From positions 4,148,501-4,212,500 of the forward strand of contig NZ_CP125652.1 of assembly GCF_030053135.1 (NCBI RefSeq): DNA of 64,000 nucleotides, given 5' to 3'. Shown one piece after another: positions 41,967 to 50,734 of the stretch (the stretch's first letter is position 1; each line of letters starts with the position of its first letter). Source of the stretch: Rhizobium sp. BT04 (GTDB lineage Bacteria > Pseudomonadota > Alphaproteobacteria > Rhizobiales > Rhizobiaceae). Below the pieces are notes generated by a model. That model was not told the DNA's origin. It saw nothing but the letters and a program-made list of their open reading frames with translations, and ran no database searches. A program made the position numbers and the translations under genes.

Positions 41967-43148
41967 ATGAGACGTGTTCACAATTTCCGGAATTTCGCTA
42001 TCGGCGCTGCGGCGCTGGCGCTTTTTTGGTCTGCTCAAGTCGGATCGACGGACGCGCAGTCATCTGCGCAGCAATCTTTCGTCACGACGAAAGAGGGGGG
42101 CTTCCTGCTGAACGGCAAGCCATTTCACGTCGCCGGCGTAAACAACCATTATCTGACATTTGGCTCGTCAGGCGAAGTCACCCGCGTGTTGGACGATGCC
42201 ACGGCAATGGGTGCCAATGTGGTGCGCACCTTCCTACAACCGGTTATAGGGTCGCTCGATGGCCGGGTGCCGACGATCTGGAATTCAAAAAGCACGGCCG
42301 ATTCCAGCAATCTGGGAACCAAGGGCATCTATATGATGAGTTGGGATCCGGTAACCAACAAGATGGTTCCCAACGACGGGCCTGACGGCCTGCAAAAGGT
42401 CGATTACCTCATCGCCGAAGCGGCGAAGCGCAAGCTTAAGCTGATCCTCGCATTCGTCGATTTCTGGGCCTACACGGGCGGTGCCCAGCAGATGAACGCC
42501 TGGTACGGGAGTTCGGACAAATACACCTTTTTTGCCGCTGATCCGCGAACCCGACGCGATTATAAGGCATGGGTCCGGCACGTTCTGTCGCGCGTCAACA
42601 CGATTACCGGTGTCCGCTATTCCGATGACCCCACCATATTTGCCTGGGATCTGGCCAACGAACCAGACATCCATCCCAAACCGCTCCTTCATGACTGGGT
42701 CTCGGAAATGTCAGCCTATGTCAAATCCCTGGCACCGAAACAGCTCGTAACGACGGGCCATGGGAACATGGATCAGAAGCTGGCGGATATGAACATTCCG
42801 AGCGTCGATTTCGGCACGTGGCATGGCTACCCATCCTACGTCAAAATGAGCCATTCCGATTTCGATGCCCGCATTCGCGAATACTGCGCGATCGGGCGAA
42901 ATATCGGAAAACCGGTGATCCTGGAGGAGTTTGGAATTCCGCGATCCGATGCCGATCAGGCAAACGCCTATGGAACGTGGCTGAACACGATCGCCACCTC
43001 GGATTGCGGAGGCTGGGTGGTCTGGCGGCTCACCAGCACCCAGGACTCGGGCCTCTATCCCCAGGACGACTACGACAAATTCGACATCCATAACGATGGA
43101 AGCCCTGCTTGGCAGGCTCTGCGCGACGCCGCCCTCAAGCTTCAATAA
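41967..43148 (+). CDS. Secreted glycoside hydrolase family 5, endo-mannanase-like
   Basis: A 393-residue protein; ATG 41967 with AAAGGGAG upstream. Signal peptide about 1-30 (FAIGAAALALFWSAQVGSTDA). The TIM-barrel shows FHVAGVNNHYL, MGANVVRTFLQ, the acid/base Glu232 in FAWDLANEPD, FGTWHGYP and the nucleophile Glu321 in VILEEFG. This is the GH5 layout closest to fungal and plant endo-beta-1,4-mannanases (GH5_7-like). It probably trims or releases the polysaccharide that this operon makes; the substrate is inferred. Last gene of the operon. Confidence 0.87.
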   Translation: MRRVHNFRNFAIGAAALALFWSAQVGSTDAQSSAQQSFVTTKEGGFLLNGKPFHVAGVNNHYLTFGSSGEVTRVLDDATAMGANVVRTFLQPVIGSLDGRVPTIWNSKSTADSSNLGTKGIYMMSWDPVTNKMVPNDGPDGLQKVDYLIAEAAKRKLKLILAFVDFWAYTGGAQQMNAWYGSSDKYTFFAADPRTRRDYKAWVRHVLSRVNTITGVRYSDDPTIFAWDLANEPDIHPKPLLHDWVSEMSAYVKSLAPKQLVTTGHGNMDQKLADMNIPSVDFGTWHGYPSYVKMSHSDFDARIREYCAIGRNIGKPVILEEFGIPRSDADQANAYGTWLNTIATSDCGGWVVWRLTSTQDSGLYPQDDYDKFDIHNDGSPAWQALRDAALKLQ

Positions 43149-43595
43149 GCAGGGCCACCGGAGCCATTCCGCCGTTCACCATTCGTCGTCTTGAGCGATG
43201 GATCGGTTACGGCACCGGGTGTTGCCATTCGATTTGATGGCTGCCAACAACATGTGGCATATCGTTCGAAGGCGGAAACCGATTTCAAGACGAAAACACG
43301 CGTGACCCGATGATCGGAAGCGGCCCGCGAACCGGGATGGTGGCGCGAACGGACGAGTGATAGCGTTCTCAACACGCCGGAATATTGACCTAAATACTTC
43401 CATATTTTCTTGCGATCTAAACTGGGTCTAGCTTCGCCAGATATTCGCGGTATATCCAGGATATTGGGGACAAACGGGAGATTTTCGAAGGTCAGCAGTT
43501 GGTAACATGAATAATGCGGACGGCTCGCTCCCAGAAGCGGTATCGTATATTGACTCATCATCGGGCTATCCCGATTCGAAAGAGGGATTCCGGCA
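43149..43595. other. Intergenic region after the polysaccharide operon
   Basis: A 447-bp stretch. I see no convincing gene, and no strong hairpin terminator. The stretch 43375-43500 is relatively AT-rich and may contain the promoter of the next gene. Confidence 0.4.
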
Positions 43596-44099
43596 GTGAA
43601 CTCTTCACGCTTTCTCCAATCAATCGTCGAAGCCGAATCCCATGATACACGCTTGAATTTCGCCCGCGCCGCGATTTTTCAGCTTTATAGCGCTTGCCTG
43701 CCGACCGGTTCTGCGCCGGCTCAGTTTTCCGTCGAACTCACTCTATCTGAAGAAGAAGCGGTGACGCTTGTCGTGCGGCCGTTCGTCAATAAGGTCGAAG
43801 CACTTGGCGGGCTTGTGAAATCCCTGTTTTCGACAAACGCGGAGACCGTGCTGCGAGCTCTGCCATGCAGGGTGGAGGATAAGGTTGGATCCGGCATTGG
43901 ATTGATACTTTTCGTGGACGATGAGCCGATGATTACCATCGGATCACTTGCAGACGATAGCGGGCTGTTTCTTCGCCAGATCGAGCCCGCATCCAGGAAT
44001 ACCTCCGGGGTTGCCACAATCGGTGCGGTGGTAGGCCAACGACTTGCCAGTGTGGTTCCTATTCCGACTGGATCTCTCGATCTGCGTAAGCCCAAATAA
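43596..44099 (+). CDS. Hypothetical protein
   Basis: A 167-residue alpha/beta protein starting at ATG 43596. No signal peptide or membrane segment. SVELTLSEEEAVTLVVRPFV and GIGLILFVDDEPMITIGSLA suggest a compact domain. Not recognised. Monocistronic, with 445 bp upstream and 180 bp downstream. Confidence 0.5.
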   Translation: MNSSRFLQSIVEAESHDTRLNFARAAIFQLYSACLPTGSAPAQFSVELTLSEEEAVTLVVRPFVNKVEALGGLVKSLFSTNAETVLRALPCRVEDKVGSGIGLILFVDDEPMITIGSLADDSGLFLRQIEPASRNTSGVATIGAVVGQRLASVVPIPTGSLDLRKPK

Positions 44100-44281
44100 C
44101 TGTAGCTTGGCAGGGAATCGAGGTCTGCCTCGCTTTGTGTGTGACCAAGTCGGCCGAGCTGCAACATGCGTGCCCTGGGTGCGGTTCAGCTCTAAGCCTC
44201 TTCTTCATCCAGGCCGCAATGATTAAGCTCATGACGAGAAGGCCGCCCCGCTACCCGCTGTCTTGAACGGACTCTGAGCAA

Positions 44282-45253
44282 TCAAGGGATCAGCAGGATA
44301 CTGCCCGCCGAGCGTCCGGATTCCATCTCTTCGTGCGCCTTCGCAACATCGGCCAAACGATATTCGGCACCGATCTGCGAAACGATGCCTGTTTCCATCA
44401 TCCGGACTGCAGCGAGAGCAGCCTCGCGATACTGTCCGATATCGGCGCACCAGGCCATGATGCTCGGATGGCAGAGCGCCTTGCCCGGACGAAGTTCCTC
44501 GACAGGCACCGGTGGGATAGCACCGGCGGCCTGGCCGATGGTGACAGCCATGCCGAATGGGCGGACAGAGCGTATGCTCTTGAGAAGCGTGTCGCCGCCT
44601 ATCCCGTCATAGGCGACGTCGACACCAATCCCGTTCGTCAGGCGTTTCACTTCCGCGACGATATCGGCGTCTCGTCCGACAATAAGCTGATCGGCTCCAT
44701 AAGATGCGGCGAGTGCAGCCTTTTCGGAAGAGCCGACCGTCCCGATCACCGTGGCATCGAGCGATCTGGCCCAACGAACGAGGATGCTCCCAAGCCCGCC
44801 CGCTGCGGCATGGATCAGCACCTGAGTTCCTGCACGCACATCATAGGTCTTTTTCAACAGCAAGTAGGCGGTCATGCCTTTGAGCAGCGAACTCGCTGCC
44901 GTTTTTGCTGAAACGGCACCGGGAAGCTTGATCGCCCTTTCAGCGGCAATATTCCTCGTGGAGCGATAGGCTCCAACCGGAGGCCCGGCATAGGCAACGC
45001 GGTCACCTTTTTGGAACATGGAGACACCAGGACCGACATCGTCGACGATGCCCGCCGCCTCGGCACCGATCACCGCGGGGTAGGAGGGCATGGGGTAGAT
45101 GCCCCTTCGCTGATAGACGTCGAGAAAGTTGGTTCCGATCGCCTGATGACGGATTTTTATCTCGCCATCACCGGGAGGCTCACAACGGTGATGCTCGATA
45201 TGGAACTGGGTGATGTCACCAGGGGCGTTCAGCCATATGATCTGGTCAGTCAT
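44282..45253 (-). CDS. qorA: Quinone oxidoreductase, zeta-crystallin type
   Basis: A 323-residue MDR-family enzyme without structural zinc ligands. I chose ATG 45253 (MTDQIIWLNAPG). Typical motifs: IGTNFLDVYQRRGIYP, PAVIGAEAAGIVDDVG, KGMTAYLL, VLIHAAAGGLGSILVRWA (NADPH site), GIGGDTLLKSIRS and SGRSAGSILLIP at the end. It reduces quinones with NADPH. Divergent from a LysR gene 70 bp away, a common regulatory arrangement. Confidence 0.9.
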   Translation of the reverse strand: MTDQIIWLNAPGDITQFHIEHHRCEPPGDGEIKIRHQAIGTNFLDVYQRRGIYPMPSYPAVIGAEAAGIVDDVGPGVSMFQKGDRVAYAGPPVGAYRSTRNIAAERAIKLPGAVSAKTAASSLLKGMTAYLLLKKTYDVRAGTQVLIHAAAGGLGSILVRWARSLDATVIGTVGSSEKAALAASYGADQLIVGRDADIVAEVKRLTNGIGVDVAYDGIGGDTLLKSIRSVRPFGMAVTIGQAAGAIPPVPVEELRPGKALCHPSIMAWCADIGQYREAALAAVRMMETGIVSQIGAEYRLADVAKAHEEMESGRSAGSILLIP

Positions 45254-45322
45254 CTCTCGTGCTCCTTCATGGGCACAAACTAAGCGATGGCATGATGTGT
45301 GAAAATTCCCTATTGCTGCACA

Positions 45323-46255
45323 ATGATTGGGAGAGAATTCACAAAGATCGACTGGGACGACCTTCGGCATTTCCTGGCGCTCGCGCAGTCCGGAACGTTG
45401 CTTGGCGCCGCAAAGCAGCTCGGCGTCGAACACGCGACGATCAGTCGGCGCATTTCGTCGCTTGAAGCCAGCCTGGGTCGCAAGCTCATAGACCGCCGCG
45501 GACGGCGCATCATGTTGACCGCGGACGGAGAGCAGGTTGCCAAGCGCGCAGCTCTTGTCGCGACGCAGACTGCGGCAATCGAGCAGCTTGGTCGCAGCAG
45601 CGCCACGGAATTGCATGGCCATGTGAGGATCAGCGCGCCTCCCGCTCTCTCAAGCGTGTTCCTGGCAGAGCCGATCGCGGCCGTCAGGCGAGACCATCCC
45701 GGTGTTCAGATCACGCTCGTCGGAGAAAAGCGCCTCGCGTCCCTGAACAGACGAGAGGCGGATATCGCCGTACGAATGTCGCGTCCCGAGGACGGCGATT
45801 ACGCCATCGTCAAGCTCGGTGAGACAAGCTTTCATCTCTACGCATCAAAGACCTATCTCGAAACGGTTCCGCCGTCGGACTGGACCTTCATCGGTTACGA
45901 CGAAACCATGAACACCTCGCCGCAACAGCTGCGGCTGATCGAACTGGCCGCCGGCCGGCCGATCGCCGTGAGGTCATCCGTTCTGGAGTTTCAGGCCGCA
46001 ACCGCAAGCCTTGGCGCCGGTGTCGTCATGCTCCCCGATTTTGCCGCCCTGGAGTCCGCTGGTCTCCAGCGCATTGAGACCGAACGGCCTTTGACAAGAG
46101 AGGTCTGGCTGGTTGTCCATTCTGATATCAAAGACGTCCCTTCCGTCCGCGTCGTCGTCGATGCGCTGAAGAATGCTCTGGGGAAGTCGTCCGCTCAGTT
46201 GGCCGGTGGTGCGCCGCAAGCTCGGAAGATCCGGCGAGTTGACAGACCCGGGTGA
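45323..46255 (+). CDS. LysR-family regulator, divergent from qorA
   Basis: A 310-residue protein. I chose ATG 45323; a GTG at 45299 is possible. N-terminal HTH: WDDLRHFLALAQSGTLLGAA, KQLGVEHATISRRISSLE. The effector domain follows (HVRISAPPALSSVFLAEPIA ... READIAVRMSRPEDGDY). LysR regulators usually control the divergent gene; the quinone reductase is the likely target, and the shared ~70-bp gap would contain the operator. Confidence 0.88.
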   Translation: MIGREFTKIDWDDLRHFLALAQSGTLLGAAKQLGVEHATISRRISSLEASLGRKLIDRRGRRIMLTADGEQVAKRAALVATQTAAIEQLGRSSATELHGHVRISAPPALSSVFLAEPIAAVRRDHPGVQITLVGEKRLASLNRREADIAVRMSRPEDGDYAIVKLGETSFHLYASKTYLETVPPSDWTFIGYDETMNTSPQQLRLIELAAGRPIAVRSSVLEFQAATASLGAGVVMLPDFAALESAGLQRIETERPLTREVWLVVHSDIKDVPSVRVVVDALKNALGKSSAQLAGGAPQARKIRRVDRPG

Positions 46256-46268
46256 TTCGGCCTCTGCG

Positions 46269-46296
46269 TTGACAAACAGACGCTCAATGCTAAGTT
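46269..46296 (+). promoter_or_regulatory. Candidate sigma70-type promoter of the repeat-peptide operon
   Basis: TTGACA at 46269-46274 matches the -35 consensus; after 16 bases TAAGTT (46291-46296) is a weak -10. It lies 42 bases before the start of the repeat-protein gene. Confidence 0.4.
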
Positions 46297-46337
46297 GAGT
46301 GCGCGGCGATATTGCCGCTTTAACCATAGGTGGTGAC

Positions 46338-46628
46338 ATGAAACATGACGCTTCTTTCGCCAGCGCTGATTTTGCTGACACCGGCAACGTTCATATTGCC
46401 AACAAGAGCCCTGCGTTCGACATCGGCGATTTTATCGACGGTGGTAAAGTGCATATTGCTAACAAGAGTCCTGCGTTTGATATCGGCGATTTTATCTACA
46501 ATGGTAAGGTACATATTGCCAACAAGAGCCCTGCGTTTGACGTTGCCGACTTCAGCGATGACGGCCGGGTCCATATCGCGAATAAGAGCCCGGCATTCGA
46601 TGTCACTTTGATTGACGAAGCAGCCTAA
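46338..46628 (+). CDS. Repeat-containing putative multicore precursor peptide
   Basis: A 96-residue acidic protein; ATG 46338 with AGGTGG five bases upstream. A leader of ~17 residues (MKHDASFASADFADTGN) is followed by four 20-residue repeats. VHIANKSPAFD is invariant at 18-28, 38-48, 58-68 and 78-88, and the linkers (IGDFIDGGK and variants) are acidic and Gly-containing. There are no cysteines, no signal peptide and no membrane helix. The DNA of the repeats differs at many third codon positions, so the peptide motif is under selection. Followed after 15 bp by an unknown protein and an MFS transporter. A multicore RiPP-like precursor is the best reading; a structural repeat protein is the alternative. 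Confidence 0.7.
   Translation: MKHDASFASADFADTGNVHIANKSPAFDIGDFIDGGKVHIANKSPAFDIGDFIYNGKVHIANKSPAFDVADFSDDGRVHIANKSPAFDVTLIDEAA
46389..46628 (+). repeat. Four in-frame 60-bp tandem repeats
   Basis: Units at 46389, 46449, 46509 and 46569. Each encodes VHIANKSPAFD plus a 9-residue spacer (the last unit ends with the stop). The codons vary (AGC/AGT, CCT/CCG, TTC/TTT, GAC/GAT), while the 11 residues do not. Confidence 0.9.
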
Positions 46629-46643
46629 CGGGACAATCCAACC

Positions 46644-47411
46644 ATGCGCAGTCCAGTCGTGGCCAAGTCAGGCGCTGACGTTGGTGTAACCTTCCTGCGC
46701 ATGGTTCCTTCCGCCGTAAAGCCGATTCCTGCGGACTCCTCCGCGTCCGGCACATTGCCCGTGCGCGCGTATAGGTATTGCGAACCCGTGAGACTCGCCT
46801 CCCAGTTGGGATGGTACGTCTTTCCGCCCCTCGACTTCCGTGTCATGTGGGACGGCAAGGTGATTTTCTTCAAATGTGCAGGGATCGAGGACTGGATTCA
46901 GGCAGACACCCTCCAGTTTCCCAAGTTCAAGGACCAGTTCAACGCCTCCGCCCCGGCGGACGTGCAGGGATATTCTCCGCCGTTCATTTCCTCGGTGCCG
47001 GAGCCTGGTTCATTTCAGCTGTGGAGCGGACTGGTCCTGAAGACCACGCCCGGCATTTTCGCCTATGTCCGGCCGCCCATTAACTACATGCAGAACAATC
47101 ATACCTTTACGTATGAGGGCATCATCGAGACGGACGAATGGTTCGGCCCGCTCTTTACCAATATCAAGATTTTGAAGACCGATACTGAAGTCATCTTCCG
47201 GCGGAATGAGCCGATTTTACAGATATATCCCATCGATCTTCGTTTTCTGGCACTGGGAAGCGTCAGGGATTTCGACTTTGTAGAATCTCTGGATGATTTC
47301 CAGGAAGACGATTGGGCGGCGTACAAGCAAACGATCGTGGATCGCGTCGGTCCCCGACGGGAAAAGGGCAGCTACGCGCGGCGGTCACGGAAGTCTCGAA
47401 AGAATGAGTGA
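46644..47411 (+). CDS. Unknown protein of the repeat-peptide operon (possible modification enzyme)
   Basis: A 255-residue soluble protein with no signal peptide or membrane helix. ATG 46644 lies 15 bp after the precursor gene. Distinctive aromatic/proline stretches: YCEPVRLASQLGWYVFPPLD, FRVMWDGKVIFFKCAG, FSLWSGLV-like FQLWSGLVLKTTPGI, then PILQIYPIDLRFLAL. The C-terminus is basic (RREKGSYARRSRKSRK). It resembles what I recall of the DUF6065 family, but I am not certain. I see no radical-SAM, ATP-grasp, YcaO or lanthipeptide motifs. It overlaps the transporter gene by eight bases, so the three genes form an operon. Function unknown. Confidence 0.65.
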   Translation: MRSPVVAKSGADVGVTFLRMVPSAVKPIPADSSASGTLPVRAYRYCEPVRLASQLGWYVFPPLDFRVMWDGKVIFFKCAGIEDWIQADTLQFPKFKDQFNASAPADVQGYSPPFISSVPEPGSFQLWSGLVLKTTPGIFAYVRPPINYMQNNHTFTYEGIIETDEWFGPLFTNIKILKTDTEVIFRRNEPILQIYPIDLRFLALGSVRDFDFVESLDDFQEDDWAAYKQTIVDRVGPRREKGSYARRSRKSRKNE

Positions 47412-48540
47412 ACCCCGGAATCGGAGGCTCTTCCTGTCGGTGCTGTCGGCCGCGTCATCCTACACGGCGGATATATCGATCTTTCCGATCGTTCTGGCGA
47501 GCCTCTCGAAAGATTTCGGCATTAGTTCTGAAAACAGCGTCCTCCTGGCCTATTCCTACAACATTGCCCTGGTGACGGGCATTGTACCGTCCTACTTCGC
47601 CAAGAATTCTCGCGTCCTTATCGCGCTTTTCCGCGGGGGATTGGTGATATTTTCTCTGGGCGCGCTGCTGCTCGTCACTTCGAATGCCTTCTCTGGCCTG
47701 CTGTTCGGCCGGGTGCTCATGGGGCTCGGCGCTGGCGTCTTCTCGCCCCTTATTCCATCCATCATCTCCGTGACCTTCAAAGATAAAACCAGATATCTTT
47801 CCTATTGGGCAACCACCACAGGTGTTGTCTGCGTAGCTGCTCCCCTGGCGTTGATCGCTGTGGCGCAACTCTTCGAACTTCGCAGTTCGGTGGCCCTGAT
47901 CCTCGGTTTGTCGGTTGTGGCGTTTTCGCTGATCGCGGTAGGGTCATCCACCGGATCCGACGAGGAAACTGCGCCGGCGGCCGGCAATCCAACGACGAAC
48001 TCACTGGTGGGGCTGCTGTCGGTCCTCGGGACCGTCTTCATCATCTACGGGCAGCTAACCTGGCTCATGTACGCCGTCCCACTCAGGGCGGCCCGGGATG
48101 GATTTTCCGATACCCAACTTGCCCTTCTCGGCGCGTGTCCTTGGATCGCGTTCACTGCGCTGTCGTATGCGATGAGAAAAGTTCGCAGTGATTATTTTCC
48201 CCGCTGCCTCATTTTCTCGGCGATCCTTTCGGGCCTTGCACTCGTCGCCTTTGCCGGGCTTCCAGTCAATTCCGCGCCTGGGCTCCTCGGGGTCATGTTC
48301 ACGGTGGGGATTGCCATGGCGTTAGCGAACATTCCGTCGACCGCGCTCGCATTTTCATACGTCGATTCATCGAAATTCGGTCTGGTATCGTGTCTCGACA
48401 TCCTTTCGGCCCGCTTGGGCGGCGCCTTTTATCTGTATCAGTTCGACTGGAGCTCGCGAAGCCCGTCAATCGTCCTGTCCTCGGTGCCACTGGTACTCCT
48501 GCTGTGGTGTACCTCCATGCCTCAGCGGAAGGCCGGATAG
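47404..48540 (+). CDS. MFS transporter of the repeat-peptide operon
   Basis: A 378-residue membrane protein with about eleven to twelve helices; ATG 47404 lies inside the previous gene. The loop 2-3 region (FRGGLVIFSLGALLLVTSNA; LLFGRVLMGLGAGVFSPLIP) is typical of the major facilitator superfamily, in the drug-efflux (DHA) style. It contains none of the sugar-permease signatures. In this operon it is the likely exporter of the product made from the repeat peptide. Substrate is inferred. Confidence 0.82.
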   Translation: MSEPRNRRLFLSVLSAASSYTADISIFPIVLASLSKDFGISSENSVLLAYSYNIALVTGIVPSYFAKNSRVLIALFRGGLVIFSLGALLLVTSNAFSGLLFGRVLMGLGAGVFSPLIPSIISVTFKDKTRYLSYWATTTGVVCVAAPLALIAVAQLFELRSSVALILGLSVVAFSLIAVGSSTGSDEETAPAAGNPTTNSLVGLLSVLGTVFIIYGQLTWLMYAVPLRAARDGFSDTQLALLGACPWIAFTALSYAMRKVRSDYFPRCLIFSAILSGLALVAFAGLPVNSAPGLLGVMFTVGIAMALANIPSTALAFSYVDSSKFGLVSCLDILSARLGGAFYLYQFDWSSRSPSIVLSSVPLVLLLWCTSMPQRKAG

Positions 48541-48697
48541 GTGACACCACACGCCGTGTGAGCATGGGGGCCAATTTCGGAGATACCTTGATACGTGATG
48601 AAGCCGAAGAGCTGACGAACCTGATGTTCACGGTTGGCGTCATTAATTTCTGCTGGTGTCTTTAGTTAGTTGTCACGCCTTTAAGCGGGAGGAGAAC

Positions 48698-49102
48698 ATG
48701 CCAGCCGAAGCAATTCGAACAGGTGGATGCTTATGCGGTGCAGTGCGTTATGAGGTCCGGGGCGAGCCCTATCAGTCAGGATTGTGCCACTGCAAGACGT
48801 GTAGAAAGATCACTGGCTCCGCCTTCTCCGCAACGGCAAATTGGCATCGTCGGCAATTCCAGATGTCCGGAGAAGTCAGCACTTTCGATAAAAGATCCTT
48901 CTGTCCTGCCTGTGGTTCTCGGCTCTTCTTTTTCTTCGATGACGGCGTAGAAGTGTTTCTGGGGACCCTTGATGAAGCGCCTTACGCTATCAGTCCGATG
49001 GTCGAAGTGTGGGCCATTCGACGTGAACCTTGGCTGGCAGCGGTCGTCGGAGCTGTGCTTCACGAAGGAAATGAGATCGTTTCGGGAAAAGACGAAGGAT
49101 GA
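48698..49102 (+). CDS. GFA-family (Gfa/CENP-V fold) protein
   Basis: A 134-residue zinc protein; ATG 48698 with GGGAGGAG upstream. Zinc ligands: CLCG (residues 11-14), CHCKTC (about 30-35) and CPACGS (about 70). The family includes S-(hydroxymethyl)glutathione synthase-like proteins, but most members have no proven reaction. Overlaps the next gene by four bases. Confidence 0.85.
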   Translation: MPAEAIRTGGCLCGAVRYEVRGEPYQSGLCHCKTCRKITGSAFSATANWHRRQFQMSGEVSTFDKRSFCPACGSRLFFFFDDGVEVFLGTLDEAPYAISPMVEVWAIRREPWLAAVVGAVLHEGNEIVSGKDEG

Positions 49103-50043
49103 CTTTCGAACTGGACGCTGGAACTGTCTTGCAGCTCATCCAGCAGCTCGAGCCTGGCCTCACCATCAGCGGGCTCTCCCGGCTGGAGGGCGGCAGCACT
49201 GAGGTCTACAAGATCGATCTTGCGAATTCCGATTATGGGGCGCTGGTTCTCAAGATTTATCCGGACGAGCCCGAGTGGGGACCGTCTAAGGAGGCGCTCG
49301 TCGCGGGCTGGCTAAAAGGTTTGACGCTGCCGGTTCCCACCTGGCTGCGCGTCGATGAATCGCGGTCCCTTCTGCCGCTGCGCTATTCCTTGTTGACGCA
49401 CCTGCCGGGCCGCTCGCTTCGTCACTGGATGGCCGAGCCTGATATCAAAAACGTCTATCGCCAGATGGGGGAGCTTCTGAGACGTATTCATGCGGTACCG
49501 ATGCCTGGGTATGGCTACGTGCGTGGCCACGGCATCGACAAACCGGTACACACGAACGCAGAATACATGACGGCAGCGTTTGACGATGTGTTTCGGCGGT
49601 TTCGCGACCTTGGCGGCGATCCCGAGCTGGCTCGCCGTATGCAACAATTTGCCAAGGGCAGCTTCGATCTTCTTGACGCAAGCGATGCCGCAGTCCTCGC
49701 CCACGACGATCTTCATCAGGGCAACGTGTTGGCGTTGCGTGGCAAGGCTGGCGGACTTGAATTGAGCGGGCTTGTCGATTTTGGAAACGCACGCGCTGCG
49801 GATAGGCTCTTCGATTTGGCCAAGGCCCTTTTCTGCTCTGCACATAAAGACCCGCGCAGCTATCAGCCCATTCTGGAAGGTTACGGCTCAGTCGATCACC
49901 CGGACAGCGAAAGGGCGCTTCGGCTCTACACTCTTTTCCGTCGGGTCAGCATGTGGGGCTGGCTAACGAAGATTGGCGTAGACGCTGCGGCCGAGGATGG
50001 CCCTGGCGGACTTATCCGCGATCTCAGAGAAATGGTTATCTAG
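49099..50043 (+). CDS. Aminoglycoside-phosphotransferase-fold kinase
   Basis: A 314-residue protein of the APH/choline-kinase fold. Glycine-rich N-lobe LSRLEGGSTEVYKIDL, Lys in ALVLKIY, catalytic loop VLAHDDLHQGNVLAL (HDDLHxGN) and metal site GLVDFGNARAADRLFDLAK. Small-molecule phosphotransferase; the substrate cannot be read. Coupled (ATGA) to the GFA gene, which suggests a shared pathway. Confidence 0.83.
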   Translation: MTFELDAGTVLQLIQQLEPGLTISGLSRLEGGSTEVYKIDLANSDYGALVLKIYPDEPEWGPSKEALVAGWLKGLTLPVPTWLRVDESRSLLPLRYSLLTHLPGRSLRHWMAEPDIKNVYRQMGELLRRIHAVPMPGYGYVRGHGIDKPVHTNAEYMTAAFDDVFRRFRDLGGDPELARRMQQFAKGSFDLLDASDAAVLAHDDLHQGNVLALRGKAGGLELSGLVDFGNARAADRLFDLAKALFCSAHKDPRSYQPILEGYGSVDHPDSERALRLYTLFRRVSMWGWLTKIGVDAAAEDGPGGLIRDLREMVI

Positions 50044-50123
50044 CAATCAGGCAGCGAAAGAGCTTCCGCTGATCTCGAAGTCGGCTCAGGCCCGAAAAGC
50101 CGAGTTTCGGTGCCCGCGTCAAT

Positions 50124-50537
50124 TCATTCCAATTGGCGGATTGGATGGCTTTGAAAGTGCTCTACCGCTTCGTCGAGCTGCACCCACTTATGTTTCGATT
50201 GTTCGAAGACTGATATGGCAGGTGGCGCGAAGGCCGGGTCGGCAAGGGAACCGACCGCCACCCCGATCCAGGACGGCGCAGCATCGGCCTTCCAATAGAC
50301 GGTCGAGCCGCAAGTTGGGCAAAAATGCATTCGGACCTTGCGACCGCTCTCGGCAGTGCGAATGAATTCTGTAGACGTTCCAGATATTTCGACACAGCCA
50401 ATCCAATAGAAAGCATTTGCGCTGAACGGCGCACCCGTTCTGCGCTGGCAAGCCAAACAGTGACACAGCGCAGTCAATTGTGGTGGTTCGCTGAGCATCA
50501 GTCTCAGAGCGCCGCAGGCGCATTGGGCATTGGCCAT
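50124..50537 (-). CDS. GFA-family protein, second copy
   Basis: A 137-residue protein; ATG 50537 has GGAGGAG upstream. Zinc ligands CACG near the start, CHCLACQRRTG, and CPTCGSTVYW. A GFA protein distinct from the one at 48698, with only the zinc motifs and general fold shared by eye. Convergent with the kinase gene. Confidence 0.85.
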   Translation of the reverse strand: MANAQCACGALRLMLSEPPQLTALCHCLACQRRTGAPFSANAFYWIGCVEISGTSTEFIRTAESGRKVRMHFCPTCGSTVYWKADAAPSWIGVAVGSLADPAFAPPAISVFEQSKHKWVQLDEAVEHFQSHPIRQLE

Positions 50538-50734
50538 GGAAACTCCTCCCGCTTGCACGGTGAAATTACGTTGAATGGGGGTGAAGCGCAGGCCCGAACC
50601 GCAAATGGTCAGGGTGGGCGATGCGAAGGGGGTGAGACCTGATATGATTCAGGCTCACGGAAGCTCAAATGTAGATCGCGGAAATGCCACTGAGCACCAT
50701 CCGGGCGGTGGGTCGTCGAGCGAGTTTTTCGTTG

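Noticed and set aside
46389..46628. Tandem 60-bp repeats as a possible CRISPR array
   Set aside because: The repeats are contiguous, in frame and coding, with no variable spacers and no cas genes.
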